Shown piece by piece: positions 1 to 6,914 of a stretch of 64,000 nt of DNA. Origin of the DNA: Shinella fusca (lineage in GTDB: Bacteria > Pseudomonadota > Alphaproteobacteria > Rhizobiales > Rhizobiaceae); assembly GCF_014203155.1 (NCBI RefSeq), contig NZ_JACHIK010000017.1, positions 35,207-99,206 on the forward strand, read 5' to 3'. Position 1 is the stretch's first letter. The number at the start of each line of letters is the position of its first letter. Made by a program: the position numbers and the translations under genes. The notes below the pieces were generated by a model. The model saw only the letters and a program-made list of their open reading frames with translations, did no database searches and had not been told where the DNA came from.

Positions 1-1197
1 CCGAAGACCAAGGAAGGCGACCGCCAGGCGCCGGAAGGCTTCTATCCGCTCTCGCGCGCCAACCTGAACCCGAATTCGAGCTACTATCTCGCGATCAACA
101 CGGGCTTTCCGAACACCTACGACCGCGCCAACAAGGCGAGCGGCACCAACCTCATGATACACGGCGCCTGTTCGTCGTCCGGCTGCTATTCCATGACCGA
201 CGAGCAGATGCTGGAGATCTTCGCCTTCGCGCGCGACGCCTTCGACGGCGGGCAGAAGGCCATCCAGCTCGAGGCCTTCCCCTTCCGCATGACCGCGGAG
301 AACATGGCGCGCCACCGCGACAATCCGAATATCGGCTTCTGGAAGATGCTGAAGGTCGGCTGGGATCATTTCGAGATCACCAAGCGCCCGCCGGAGGTCA
401 ATGTCTGCGAGGGCAAGTACGTCTTCAACCAGCAGGCCGACAAGCCCTTCTCCCCGGGCGGCGCCTGCCCGGCGATGACGACGCCGGCCGCGCTGGAAAC
501 GGCGCTCGCAAACTACAACAAGACCTATGCGGCCGCCTATGCGAAGGCGCTGTCGAAATACGAGGGCACCGTCTGGGTCGAGCCGTCCGAAGCCCAGCGC
601 AAGGCGATCGTCGCCGACCAGCGCAAGGGCCGCGAGCTCGCCTATGCCCCGACCGGCACGTCGCTCGACGCCGGCAAGCTGATGACCGAGCGCGAGATCG
701 AGGCGCAGAAGCGCAAGGCCGAGGAGGCCGAAAAGCGCAGGCTCGAAGCCGAGGAGCGCGCAAAGCAGGCCGTCGAACAGGCGAAGATCGAGGCCGAGCA
801 AAAGAAGATCAAGGAAGCCGAGGACCTTGCCGCCGACGTCGCGGCCGAGAAGGCGCAGAAGGCCGCCCAGGGCAAGGGCGCCCTGCCCGTGCCGGAGGAA
901 AACCCGGGCGTGACGGTCGTCGAGAAGAAGGAAAAGAAGCCCTTCTGGAAGCTCTGGACGAAGGACAGCGACGAGAGCGCAGCCGTGCCCGCCGTAACCG
1001 CGACGCAGGACACCGCTGAAAAACCCCTCGGCGAAGGCCGGCAGGCGCGCAAGGAAGCGCGGACCGCCGAGGTCGGAGCGGAGGTGGAGAAGCCGGCGGA
1101 CACGGCGGGCGCGGTCCCGGTGCCGGAGGAAAACCCGGCCGTGGAAGTCGTCGAGCAGACGCCGAAGAAGCCTTTCTGGAAGTTCTGGCAGAAATGA
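1..1197 (+). CDS. L,D-transpeptidase (YkuD family), 5'-truncated by the window edge
   Basis: The reading frame is open from base 1, so the N-terminus lies outside the window. The family forms 3-3 cross-links in peptidoglycan or attaches proteins to it, in the periplasm. The YkuD catalytic signature is visible: His at 160-162 and the nucleophile Cys at 184-186, in the arrangement HGACSSSGCYSM. After the catalytic domain comes a long Lys/Glu/Ala-rich stretch (about 680-875) that should form a charged helix or coiled coil. Two copies of a 23-residue motif follow, at 889-957 and 1120-1188, each starting VPEENP and ending PFWK-x-W. The second copy lies almost at the C-terminus. The last bases overlap the start of the next gene (ATGA). 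The family call is firm; the role of the tail is unknown. Confidence 0.88.
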   Translation, partial: PKTKEGDRQAPEGFYPLSRANLNPNSSYYLAINTGFPNTYDRANKASGTNLMIHGACSSSGCYSMTDEQMLEIFAFARDAFDGGQKAIQLEAFPFRMTAENMARHRDNPNIGFWKMLKVGWDHFEITKRPPEVNVCEGKYVFNQQADKPFSPGGACPAMTTPAALETALANYNKTYAAAYAKALSKYEGTVWVEPSEAQRKAIVADQRKGRELAYAPTGTSLDAGKLMTEREIEAQKRKAEEAEKRRLEAEERAKQAVEQAKIEAEQKKIKEAEDLAADVAAEKAQKAAQGKGALPVPEENPGVTVVEKKEKKPFWKLWTKDSDESAAVPAVTATQDTAEKPLGEGRQARKEARTAEVGAEVEKPADTAGAVPVPEENPAVEVVEQTPKKPFWKFWQK

Positions 1198-1442
1198 CCG
1201 GAACGGCAGCAGAGGACGACACCGAGACCTACGACCTGCGCGGCCTCAAATGCCCGCTCCCGGTGATGAAGACGCGCAAGCGCCTCTCCGCCATGGCGCC
1301 CGGCACCGCGCTCTGGGTCGAGACCACCGACCCCCTCGCCGTCATCGACATCCCCCATTTCTGCCACGAGGACGGCCACGCGCTGGAAGCCAGCGAGCGC
1401 ATAGGGGCGGGACACCGTTTCCTGATCCGCAAGAAGACTTGA
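1194..1442 (+). CDS. TusA/SirA-family sulfur carrier protein
   Basis: An 82-residue protein of the TusA/SirA/YedF fold. These proteins carry sulfur as a persulfide on a conserved Cys, for tRNA thiolation or other sulfur relay. The diagnostic motif DLRGLKCPLPV is present, with the active Cys at about residue 21 followed by Pro-x-Pro. The C-terminal half (DIPHFCHEDGHAL) is also typical. The start overlaps the transpeptidase stop by 4 bases, so the two are translationally coupled. The exact sulfur acceptor cannot be told from sequence, because the family contains several functional groups; I therefore give no gene symbol. Confidence 0.85.
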   Translation: MTGTAAEDDTETYDLRGLKCPLPVMKTRKRLSAMAPGTALWVETTDPLAVIDIPHFCHEDGHALEASERIGAGHRFLIRKKT

Positions 1443-1469
1443 TTGGCGGCAGAGGGGGTGGCCCCAACC

Positions 1470-2618
1470 CTAAAGCTTCAATCCCGGTATCGCCAGCGGG
1501 TTGTCGGCGAGCGCCGCGCGGTCCGGGCGGTCGATCTTGGGCGTGCCGGTGAAGGCGTCGAAGAGGTCGCGCACGAAGGCTTCCGGCAGGTCTTTCGTGA
1601 TCAGCACCAGGCGCGTGCGCCGGTCGTCCGGGTCGGGCCAGGCCGCAAGACGCTCCGGCGGATGGAACACGCTCTGCACGCCCTGCAGCACCAGCGGACG
1701 CTCCGGCGCATTCGACATGGCGACGATGCCCTTCATGCGCAGCAGCTTCTCTCCATGCGCCGAGCGCAGGAGATCGACGAACATTTCCAGCGCTATCGGA
1801 TCGATAGGGCGATCGTGCACGATGCTGAAGGAGCGGATCGTCGCATCGTGGCGCGTCACGTCATGGGCATGCCGGTGTCCATGATCGTGGTGATGATGGT
1901 GATCGTCATGATCATGATCGTGATCATGGTGATGATGGCCGTGCGCTTCCTCGTGCAGCCAGCGGCGGACGTCCGCGCTCTTGCTGCCGGGATCGTAGAG
2001 GCCGTTGGCGAGCAGGTCCGGACCGGCAAGGCCGGGCGTATCGACATCGGATACCGGCGCGCGCGGATTGAGCGCCGCAATCTCCCGCTTCACCGCCTCC
2101 AGCGTCGCCGCGTCGGCCATCGCCGTCTTGCTGACGAGCACGCGGTCGGCGACGGCGACCTGCTTGACGGCCTCCGGGTGGCTCGCGAGCGTCGACAGGC
2201 CGTTGACGGCGTCGACCACCGTGATCACGCCGTCGAGGCTGAAGGACTGGGCGAGCACCGGATTGCCCATCACCGCCTGGAGCACCGGCGCGGGATCGGC
2301 AAGGCCGGTCGTCTCGATCACCACGCGCTTCAGCGGCTGGATCTTTCCCGTCTGCATGCGGTCCATCAGGTCGGCGAGCGTATCGACCAGCTCGCCGCGG
2401 ATGGTGCAGCACAGGCACCCGTCGGAAAGCTCGATGATGCCGTCGCCCGATTGCTCGACGAGGAGATGGTCGATGCCGACCTCGCCGAACTCGTTGATGA
2501 TGACGGCGGTATCCGTCAGGCTCGGATCCTTCAGCAGGCGGTTGAGCAAGGTCGTCTTGCCCGCGCCCAGGAACCCGGTCAGCACGGAAACCGGCACGCG
2601 CCGCTCTGCAAGGGTCAT
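1470..2618 (-). CDS. COG0523 (CobW/ZNG1-like) GTPase metallochaperone
   Basis: A 382-residue G3E-family GTPase. Members deliver Zn(II) or another metal to client enzymes in a GTP-dependent way. The Walker A motif GFLGAGKTT is at residues 15-23 and the metal-binding CLCC motif is at 68-71. An Asp/His-rich loop of about 30 residues near residues 220-255 can bind several metal ions. The CobW C-terminal domain follows. The gene begins 11 bp downstream of a D,D-carboxypeptidase on the same strand, so the two are probably co-transcribed. It could be a zinc-stress chaperone (ZigA/YjiA-like). The true CobW of cobalamin synthesis is less likely, because the neighbours are not cob genes. Confidence 0.85.
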   Translation of the reverse strand: MTLAERRVPVSVLTGFLGAGKTTLLNRLLKDPSLTDTAVIINEFGEVGIDHLLVEQSGDGIIELSDGCLCCTIRGELVDTLADLMDRMQTGKIQPLKRVVIETTGLADPAPVLQAVMGNPVLAQSFSLDGVITVVDAVNGLSTLASHPEAVKQVAVADRVLVSKTAMADAATLEAVKREIAALNPRAPVSDVDTPGLAGPDLLANGLYDPGSKSADVRRWLHEEAHGHHHHDHDHDHDDHHHHHDHGHRHAHDVTRHDATIRSFSIVHDRPIDPIALEMFVDLLRSAHGEKLLRMKGIVAMSNAPERPLVLQGVQSVFHPPERLAAWPDPDDRRTRLVLITKDLPEAFVRDLFDAFTGTPKIDRPDRAALADNPLAIPGLKL

Positions 2619-2629
2619 GGCCAGTCCTG

Positions 2630-3742
2630 TCAGTAGGTGGGACGCGGGATCGGGATCGGCACGTTGACCGCATCGCCGATATCGCCGATGGCGACCTTGT
2701 CGTCGCCCGCCGGCTTGTCGCTGTCGCCGGCGATGAGACCGGCATAGACGAGCTTCAGCGGCCGGTTCAGTTCATGGATATAGGGCGAGCCGAGCTTCTG
2801 GCGGCCGGCCTCGTCGCGCCCCTCGCTGCGCACCTTGGCGGCATGCTTCGTGCAGATGTCCTGCGAGATGTCCGCGACCACGTCGCGCGTCTCGCCGTAG
2901 GGGCGAAGCTGGCCGAGCGTCGGGCCGTTGCCGGCAGGCCCCGTCAGGCCCTTCTGGAGAAGGTTGGCGGAGATATCGGCGCGCGCGCCGAGGCTGTCCG
3001 AGCCGAGCACGACCGAAACGACGCTGCGCCCGTTGCGGGTCGCCGAGGAGACCTGGTTGAAGCCGGCCGCGCAGATGAAGCCCGTCTTCATGCCGTCCGC
3101 CCCATCGAAGCGGCCGATCAGCATGTTGAAGTTCGGATACTGCTTCTTGCCCGTGGTGAAGCCTTCCAGCGCGAAATAGGGCGCGTATTGCGGGAATTCG
3201 CGCTTCAGCGTGACGGCGAGCACCGCAAGGTCGCGCGCCGTCGTGTACTGGCCCTTGCCGGGCAGGCCGTTCGGATTGATGAAATGCGAGGAGGTCATGC
3301 CGATGCGGGCCGCCTCCGCATTCATGCGGTTCACGAACTGCTGCTCGGAACCGCCGACCGATTCGGCGATGGCGACCGCGACGTCGTTTGCCGACTTGAC
3401 GAGGATGATCTTCAGCGCGCTGTCGAGCGTCATCTTCTGGCCGGGCTTGAAATACATCTTGGCTGGCGGCTCGGCAGCGGCGTTCTTCGTCATGGTGACG
3501 GGGCTGTCCAGCGTCAACTCGCCGGCCTTGATGGCGCGGAAGACGGTATAGGCCGTCATCAGCTTGGTGAGGGAAGCCGGATACCAGCGCTGGAACGCGT
3601 CCTCGTGCTCGATGACCTTCAGCGTGTTGACGTCCACCAGCATGCGCGGATTGGCATTCGCCACGGTTACGGAAAGGGAAGCTGCAAGCAACAGGGCGGA
3701 GCCCAAAAGCCGCGCGCTCCGGCGCGTCGATCGTCCGTTCAT
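2630..3742 (-). CDS. D-alanyl-D-alanine carboxypeptidase (penicillin-binding protein, S11 family)
   Basis: A 370-residue low-molecular-weight penicillin-binding protein. It removes the terminal D-Ala from peptidoglycan stem peptides in the periplasm. The three serine-acyltransferase motifs are visible, numbered from the ATG at 3742: SLTK at 57-60, SAN at 117-119 and KTG at 219-221. The N-terminus has an arginine-rich start and a hydrophobic signal segment ending near ANANP. A TTG two codons upstream (3748) is closer to a possible ribosome-binding site, so the start is uncertain by two residues. No C-terminal amphipathic anchor of the classic DacA type is obvious. The gene sits directly upstream of the COG0523 GTPase. 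Confidence 0.9.
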   Translation of the reverse strand: MNGRSTRRSARLLGSALLLAASLSVTVANANPRMLVDVNTLKVIEHEDAFQRWYPASLTKLMTAYTVFRAIKAGELTLDSPVTMTKNAAAEPPAKMYFKPGQKMTLDSALKIILVKSANDVAVAIAESVGGSEQQFVNRMNAEAARIGMTSSHFINPNGLPGKGQYTTARDLAVLAVTLKREFPQYAPYFALEGFTTGKKQYPNFNMLIGRFDGADGMKTGFICAAGFNQVSSATRNGRSVVSVVLGSDSLGARADISANLLQKGLTGPAGNGPTLGQLRPYGETRDVVADISQDICTKHAAKVRSEGRDEAGRQKLGSPYIHELNRPLKLVYAGLIAGDSDKPAGDDKVAIGDIGDAVNVPIPIPRPTY

Positions 3743-3803
3743 CTGCAAAGGTCTGTCCTCGAAATCGGGAGTTGTCTCGAACCGTCGCCCTATTTAACCT
3801 ATA

Positions 3804-3819
3804 TGGCACCCTCATGGCA
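3804..3819 (+). promoter_or_regulatory. possible sigma-54 (-24/-12) promoter upstream of the M20 amidohydrolase
   Basis: The 16-base segment reads TGGCAC, five bases, TGGCA. It keeps the invariant GG (-24) and GC (-12) at the correct distance, but has a G where the consensus TTGC has its second T. It lies 55 bp upstream of the amidohydrolase start, which suits a promoter. Short matches like this occur by chance, so the call is weak. Confidence 0.22.
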
Positions 3820-3873
3820 AAGCCATCGAGGTAGGCAGGCCGAATTTACGGCCGAAATTACAGGAAGCGTTGC

Positions 3874-5034
3874 ATGCCCGTTCTCAACCGCGCCGCAGAA
3901 TTGCAGGATGAAATCGCCGGATGGCGCCGGAACCTGCACCGGGAGCCCGAGCTCCTCTTCGCCGTCGAAAAGACCGCCGCCTTCGTGGCCGAGAAGCTGC
4001 GTGAATTCGGCGTGGACGAGGTGGTGACCGGCATCGGCCGCACCGGCGTCGTCGGCCTCATCCGCGGCAAGGCAGAAGGCCGCACCATCGGCCTTCGCGC
4101 CGACATGGACGCGCTGCCGATCGAGGAGACGAGCGGCAAGCCCTGGTCCTCCACCGTCAGGGGCAAGATGCACGCCTGCGGCCACGACGGCCACACCGCC
4201 ATGCTGCTGGGCGCTGCGAAATACCTTGCCGAGACGCGCAATTTCTCCGGCAACGTGGCGGTCATCTTCCAGCCGGCCGAGGAAGGCGGCGGCGGCGGCA
4301 ACGAGATGGTCAAGGACGGCATGATGGAGCGCTTCGGCATTGCCGAGGTCTACGGCATGCACAACCTGCCGGGCCTTCCCGTCGGCGCCTTCGGTACGCG
4401 CTCCGGCCCCATCATGGCGGCGACCGACGAATTCAACATCACCGTGAAGGGCCGCGGCGGCCACGCCGCCCTGCCCCACAAGACGGTCGATCCCATCGTC
4501 ATCGGCGCGCAGGTGGTGACGGCATTGCAGACCATCGTCTCGCGCGTCGCCGATCCCATCGCCTCGCTCGTCGTTTCCGTCACCAAGTTCAATGCGGGCT
4601 TCGCGCACAACGTCATCCCGGAAGAGGCGCAGCTTGCCGGCACCGTGCGCACGCTGAGCCCGGAGATGCGCGAGGAGGCCGAAAGCCGCATCCGCCAGAT
4701 CTGCGCCGGCCTTGCCGCCGCGCACGGCGCGGAGATCACGGTCGCCTACCACCGCAACTATCCCGTCACCGTCAACCATGCCGAGGAAACCGGCCATGCG
4801 GTCGCGGTGGCGCGCGAGATCGCCGGCGAAGCCGCCGTCGAACCGGCGCTCGCCCCGATGATGGGCGGGGAGGATTTCTCCTACATGCTGCTCGCCCGTC
4901 CCGGCGCCTTCATCTTCCTCGGCAACGGCGATACGGCGGGGCTCCACCATCCCGCCTACGACTTCAACGACGAGGCCATTCCCCACGGCGTGACCTACTG
5001 GGTCAAGCTCGCCGAAAGCCGCCTTGCGGCCTGA
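3874..5034 (+). CDS. M20-family amidohydrolase (hippurate hydrolase/IAA-amino acid hydrolase type)
   Basis: A 386-residue metal-dependent aminoacylase or amidohydrolase that cleaves N-acyl amino acids. Motifs: GLRADMDALP near residues 73-82, the metal-binding HACGHDGH at 100-107 with Cys102, and MGGEDFSYML near residue 350. Length and motif order match HipO/AmhX/ILL1-type enzymes. The start ATG is preceded by CAGGAAGC at a good distance. It is divergent from the carboxypeptidase gene and stands alone. The substrate cannot be inferred; hippurate, acetyl-amino acids and indole conjugates are all possible. Confidence 0.88.
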   Translation: MPVLNRAAELQDEIAGWRRNLHREPELLFAVEKTAAFVAEKLREFGVDEVVTGIGRTGVVGLIRGKAEGRTIGLRADMDALPIEETSGKPWSSTVRGKMHACGHDGHTAMLLGAAKYLAETRNFSGNVAVIFQPAEEGGGGGNEMVKDGMMERFGIAEVYGMHNLPGLPVGAFGTRSGPIMAATDEFNITVKGRGGHAALPHKTVDPIVIGAQVVTALQTIVSRVADPIASLVVSVTKFNAGFAHNVIPEEAQLAGTVRTLSPEMREEAESRIRQICAGLAAAHGAEITVAYHRNYPVTVNHAEETGHAVAVAREIAGEAAVEPALAPMMGGEDFSYMLLARPGAFIFLGNGDTAGLHHPAYDFNDEAIPHGVTYWVKLAESRLAA

Positions 5035-5042
5035 CGGAAAAG

Positions 5043-5071
5043 CGCCCGGCTGCAGGGACATCAGCCGGGCG
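5043..5071. terminator. terminator-like hairpin between convergent genes
   Basis: The stem CGCCCGGCTG pairs with CAGCCGGGCG around a 9-base loop. There is no U-run on either side. It lies just after the amidohydrolase stop and just before the stop of the opposing small gene, so it may end transcription or protect 3' ends from both sides. Confidence 0.5.
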
Positions 5072-5100
5072 AGGCGGAAAGGACCGGGCGAAGGTAAGGA

Positions 5101-5361
5101 TCAACGGCAGACGCGCACCTTGCGGATGACGAGGTTGCCCCAGGCGTCGTAGCGCTTCACCTTCTTCCAGAAGCAGTCGTAGCCGTAGTCGTCATAGACC
5201 TGCACATGGGCGCCGTGGCCCCAGCCGTGACCATGCCCATGGCCATGTCCCCAGCCATGGCCGAAGCCGAAGCCGATCGAGAAATCGCCGGCGCTGGAGG
5301 GCGCGGCGAAGGAAAGCGCCGCGAAAGTGGCGACGACGGCGGAAAGCATGATCCTGCGCAT
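5101..5361 (-). CDS. small exported Gly/His-rich protein
   Basis: An 86-residue protein that starts at the ATG at 5361, with AGGAGA 8 bases upstream. The frame runs open further upstream, but that part covers the tRNA-Arg gene and cannot be coding. Residues 1-24 form a signal peptide (hydrophobic core, ending PSSAG). A short run of alternating Gly, His and Trp (about residues 36-51) follows. The C-terminal third has the pattern YGYDCFWKKVKRYDAWGN with two Cys, common in small secreted rhizobial proteins. The His-rich part could bind metal, which is an inference. Function is unknown. Confidence 0.75.
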   Translation of the reverse strand: MRRIMLSAVVATFAALSFAAPSSAGDFSIGFGFGHGWGHGHGHGHGWGHGAHVQVYDDYGYDCFWKKVKRYDAWGNLVIRKVRVCR

Positions 5362-5418
5362 GAGACATTCTCCTGTCGGTTCCTGCGGATGAACCATTTC
5401 ATCCCATGAACCGACTGT

Positions 5419-5446
5419 CTCACGCGCCGCGCCGCCTCGCTGTTCC
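5419..5446 (-). promoter_or_regulatory. possible EcfG-type (general stress) promoter for the Gly/His protein
   Basis: On the minus strand, GGAAC (5442-5446) is followed after exactly 17 bases by CGTGAG (5419-5424). The alphaproteobacterial EcfG/RpoE2 promoter is GGAAC, 16-17 bases, CGTT, so the -10 part matches 3 of 4. Transcription would start near 5412, about 50 bases before the ATG at 5361. Confidence 0.35.
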
Positions 5447-5472
5447 GCAGGGAACGTCCCGCGGAAAATCGC

Positions 5473-5501
5473 TTGGCTTCCCGCCGCGGCTTTTGTATGG
5501 G
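5473..5501 (+). promoter_or_regulatory. sigma-70 promoter of tRNA-Arg
   Basis: TTGGCT (5473-5478) and TATGGG (5496-5501) are separated by 17 bases. Transcription would start near 5508, only a few bases before the mature tRNA at 5512. The spacing fits; the -10 hexamer is imperfect. Confidence 0.5.
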
Positions 5502-5511
5502 TGCAGTCAGT

Positions 5512-5588
5512 GGTCCCGTAGCTCAGCAGGATAGAGCACCAGATTCCTAATCTGGGGGTCCCGCGTTCGAATCGCGGCGGGATCACCA
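5512..5588 (+). tRNA. tRNA-Arg (anticodon CCT, reads AGG)
   Basis: A full cloverleaf can be drawn. The acceptor stem is GGTCCCG with CGGGATC (one G-U), the D stem is GCTC/GAGC, and the anticodon stem is CCAGA/TCTGG around the loop TTCCTAA, giving anticodon CCT. The T arm is CCGCG-TTCGAAT-CGCGG. The CCA end is encoded (5586-5588). Confidence 0.96.
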
Positions 5589-5605
5589 TTTCCTTGAAAT
5601 GGCGA

Positions 5606-5986
5606 TCAGACCTCTTCCGTCTCGCGCTCGGGCGTGGTGACGCGCGGCTTGGTGCGCACGGCGGGGACGATGGACGGCTTGGCGACGACCTTCGGCTTCG
5701 GCGCCTTCATGCCGAGCATGGTGCGGATGCGGTCGGAGACGAGCGGGCGGAAGCGGCTGGCGCGGAAGGGCATGTCGACGGCGCCGTAGCCTTCCGGGCC
5801 GTCGTCCATGCCGCGATGGAGCTCCATCAGCTTGATGCCGTAGAAATCGCCGTCGACATAGTGCCGGTAGTGGCCCGCCCAGCGGACCGTATAGACCTGG
5901 CCCTTGCGGATGCCCTGGTCGATGGAGACGTTCTTGAAGCGGTCGTTGATGCAGACGACCTTCTGGCCGACATGGAACGTGGGCAT
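5606..5986 (-). CDS. conserved hypothetical protein, 126 residues
   Basis: I chose the ATG at 5986 because GGAGGG stands just upstream and because the first residues (MPTFHVGQKVVCIND) look like a proper domain start. The N-terminal 60 residues resemble a small beta-barrel (VGQKVVCIND, then KGQVYTVRWAGHY, then FYGIKLMEL). This pattern suggests an SH3- or KOW-like fold, but I cannot name a family. The C-terminal third is rich in Lys, Pro and Val (KAPKPKVVAKP) and probably disordered. There is no signal peptide or membrane segment. It lies 23 bp downstream of the META-MliC gene on the same strand, so co-transcription is likely. Confidence 0.65.
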   Translation of the reverse strand: MPTFHVGQKVVCINDRFKNVSIDQGIRKGQVYTVRWAGHYRHYVDGDFYGIKLMELHRGMDDGPEGYGAVDMPFRASRFRPLVSDRIRTMLGMKAPKPKVVAKPSIVPAVRTKPRVTTPERETEEV

Positions 5987-6009
5987 GCCCTTTCCCTCCG
6001 ATACCGGCC

Positions 6010-6726
6010 TCAGCCGGTCTTGCGGCAGTTGACGCCCGGCGCGTTCTCGCCCTTCGTCAGGTCGTAGAGCGTCGCCTCGTCGCCCTTGGTCCACCATTCG
6101 TAGCGGCCGCCGGCATATTTGGCGCCGGAGGCGGCCATGACGTTGGAGGCGATCACCGTCTCCTCGCCGATCCGCACCACGGCAAGCGAATTGGCGCCGA
6201 CATTGATGTATTCGACGCTGATGCGCTGGTCGGCGTCGCACTGGTAGTTCAGCGTCTCGCGCACCACGCTCTGCTCCGGCCCGGGCAGGCGGATGACGAC
6301 GTCCGTGTTGTTCTTGAGGCCGGCAAGGCGGATCTCCGGCGCGCCCTCCTTGCCCGTCAGGTGCAGGATGCCGTTCTCGAGCTTCCAGGAGATGACGGTG
6401 CCGAGCGCGTCGAAGAACTTCTGCTCCTGGTCCATGATCGCCGGCGCGCACATCTTGCGCGTGGCGGCGGCCGGCGCGAAGGCGATGGTGCCGTTCTGCA
6501 CCTTCAGCTTGCCGCGATAGGTGTTGCAGCCGCCGTTCCCGCCATAGGAGCCGTCCGGCTTGATCTCAAGGGTCGTCTGCAGGTCGTCGATGACGCCGTT
6601 GCCGCCGATGTCCTCGACGAGCCAGGTGCCGCCGAGACCGCCGGGAACCGGCTCGTCGGCATAGGCCGGCGCTGCCGCCAAGAAGGCAAGGCAGGCGAGC
6701 GTCCATACTCTCAGGCGTCGGTGCAC
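6010..6726 (-). CDS. META-domain/MliC (C-type lysozyme inhibitor) fusion, exported
   Basis: A 238-residue protein read from the GTG at 6726, which has GGAGA at a suitable distance; the frame also opens at a TTG at 6738. Residues 1-24 are a signal peptide (core LACLAFLAAAPAYA). Residues about 30-140 match the META/HslJ domain (GTWLVEDI, then GGCNTYRG, then TRKMCA). The last 75 residues match the MliC/PliC lysozyme-inhibitor domain (YQCDADQRISVEY, then YEWWTKGDEATLYD, and a final Cys in VNCRK). MliC proteins bind host C-type lysozyme. The two domains are often separate proteins. Periplasmic location is inferred. Confidence 0.82.
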   Translation of the reverse strand: MHRRLRVWTLACLAFLAAAPAYADEPVPGGLGGTWLVEDIGGNGVIDDLQTTLEIKPDGSYGGNGGCNTYRGKLKVQNGTIAFAPAAATRKMCAPAIMDQEQKFFDALGTVISWKLENGILHLTGKEGAPEIRLAGLKNNTDVVIRLPGPEQSVVRETLNYQCDADQRISVEYINVGANSLAVVRIGEETVIASNVMAASGAKYAGGRYEWWTKGDEATLYDLTKGENAPGVNCRKTG

Positions 6727-6914
6727 AGAATTCTCCAATCGGATCGTCGCGGAAGACCGCTTTGCCGGGACGTTATGGCTGTCCGCACGAAAAGGTCAAG
6801 CCGCGATTCGGCAACGGCGGCCCGCCCGCCGTTTTCACGCGTTTCCATGGCTTGTTGCAGACTTCTTTCGCCTGTAGAGCCATAGACAGAACACAAGAAA
6901 ATGCGGACATCATC

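Noticed and set aside
1443..2636. 397-codon open frame opposite the COG0523 GTPase
   Set aside because: It is antisense to a clear gene and exists only because of high GC; its Met/Val/Ile run is the mirror of the His codons.
5362..5589. N-terminal extension of the Gly/His protein
   Set aside because: The extension would be translated from the reverse strand of the tRNA-Arg gene; the ATG at 5361 has the ribosome-binding site and signal peptide.
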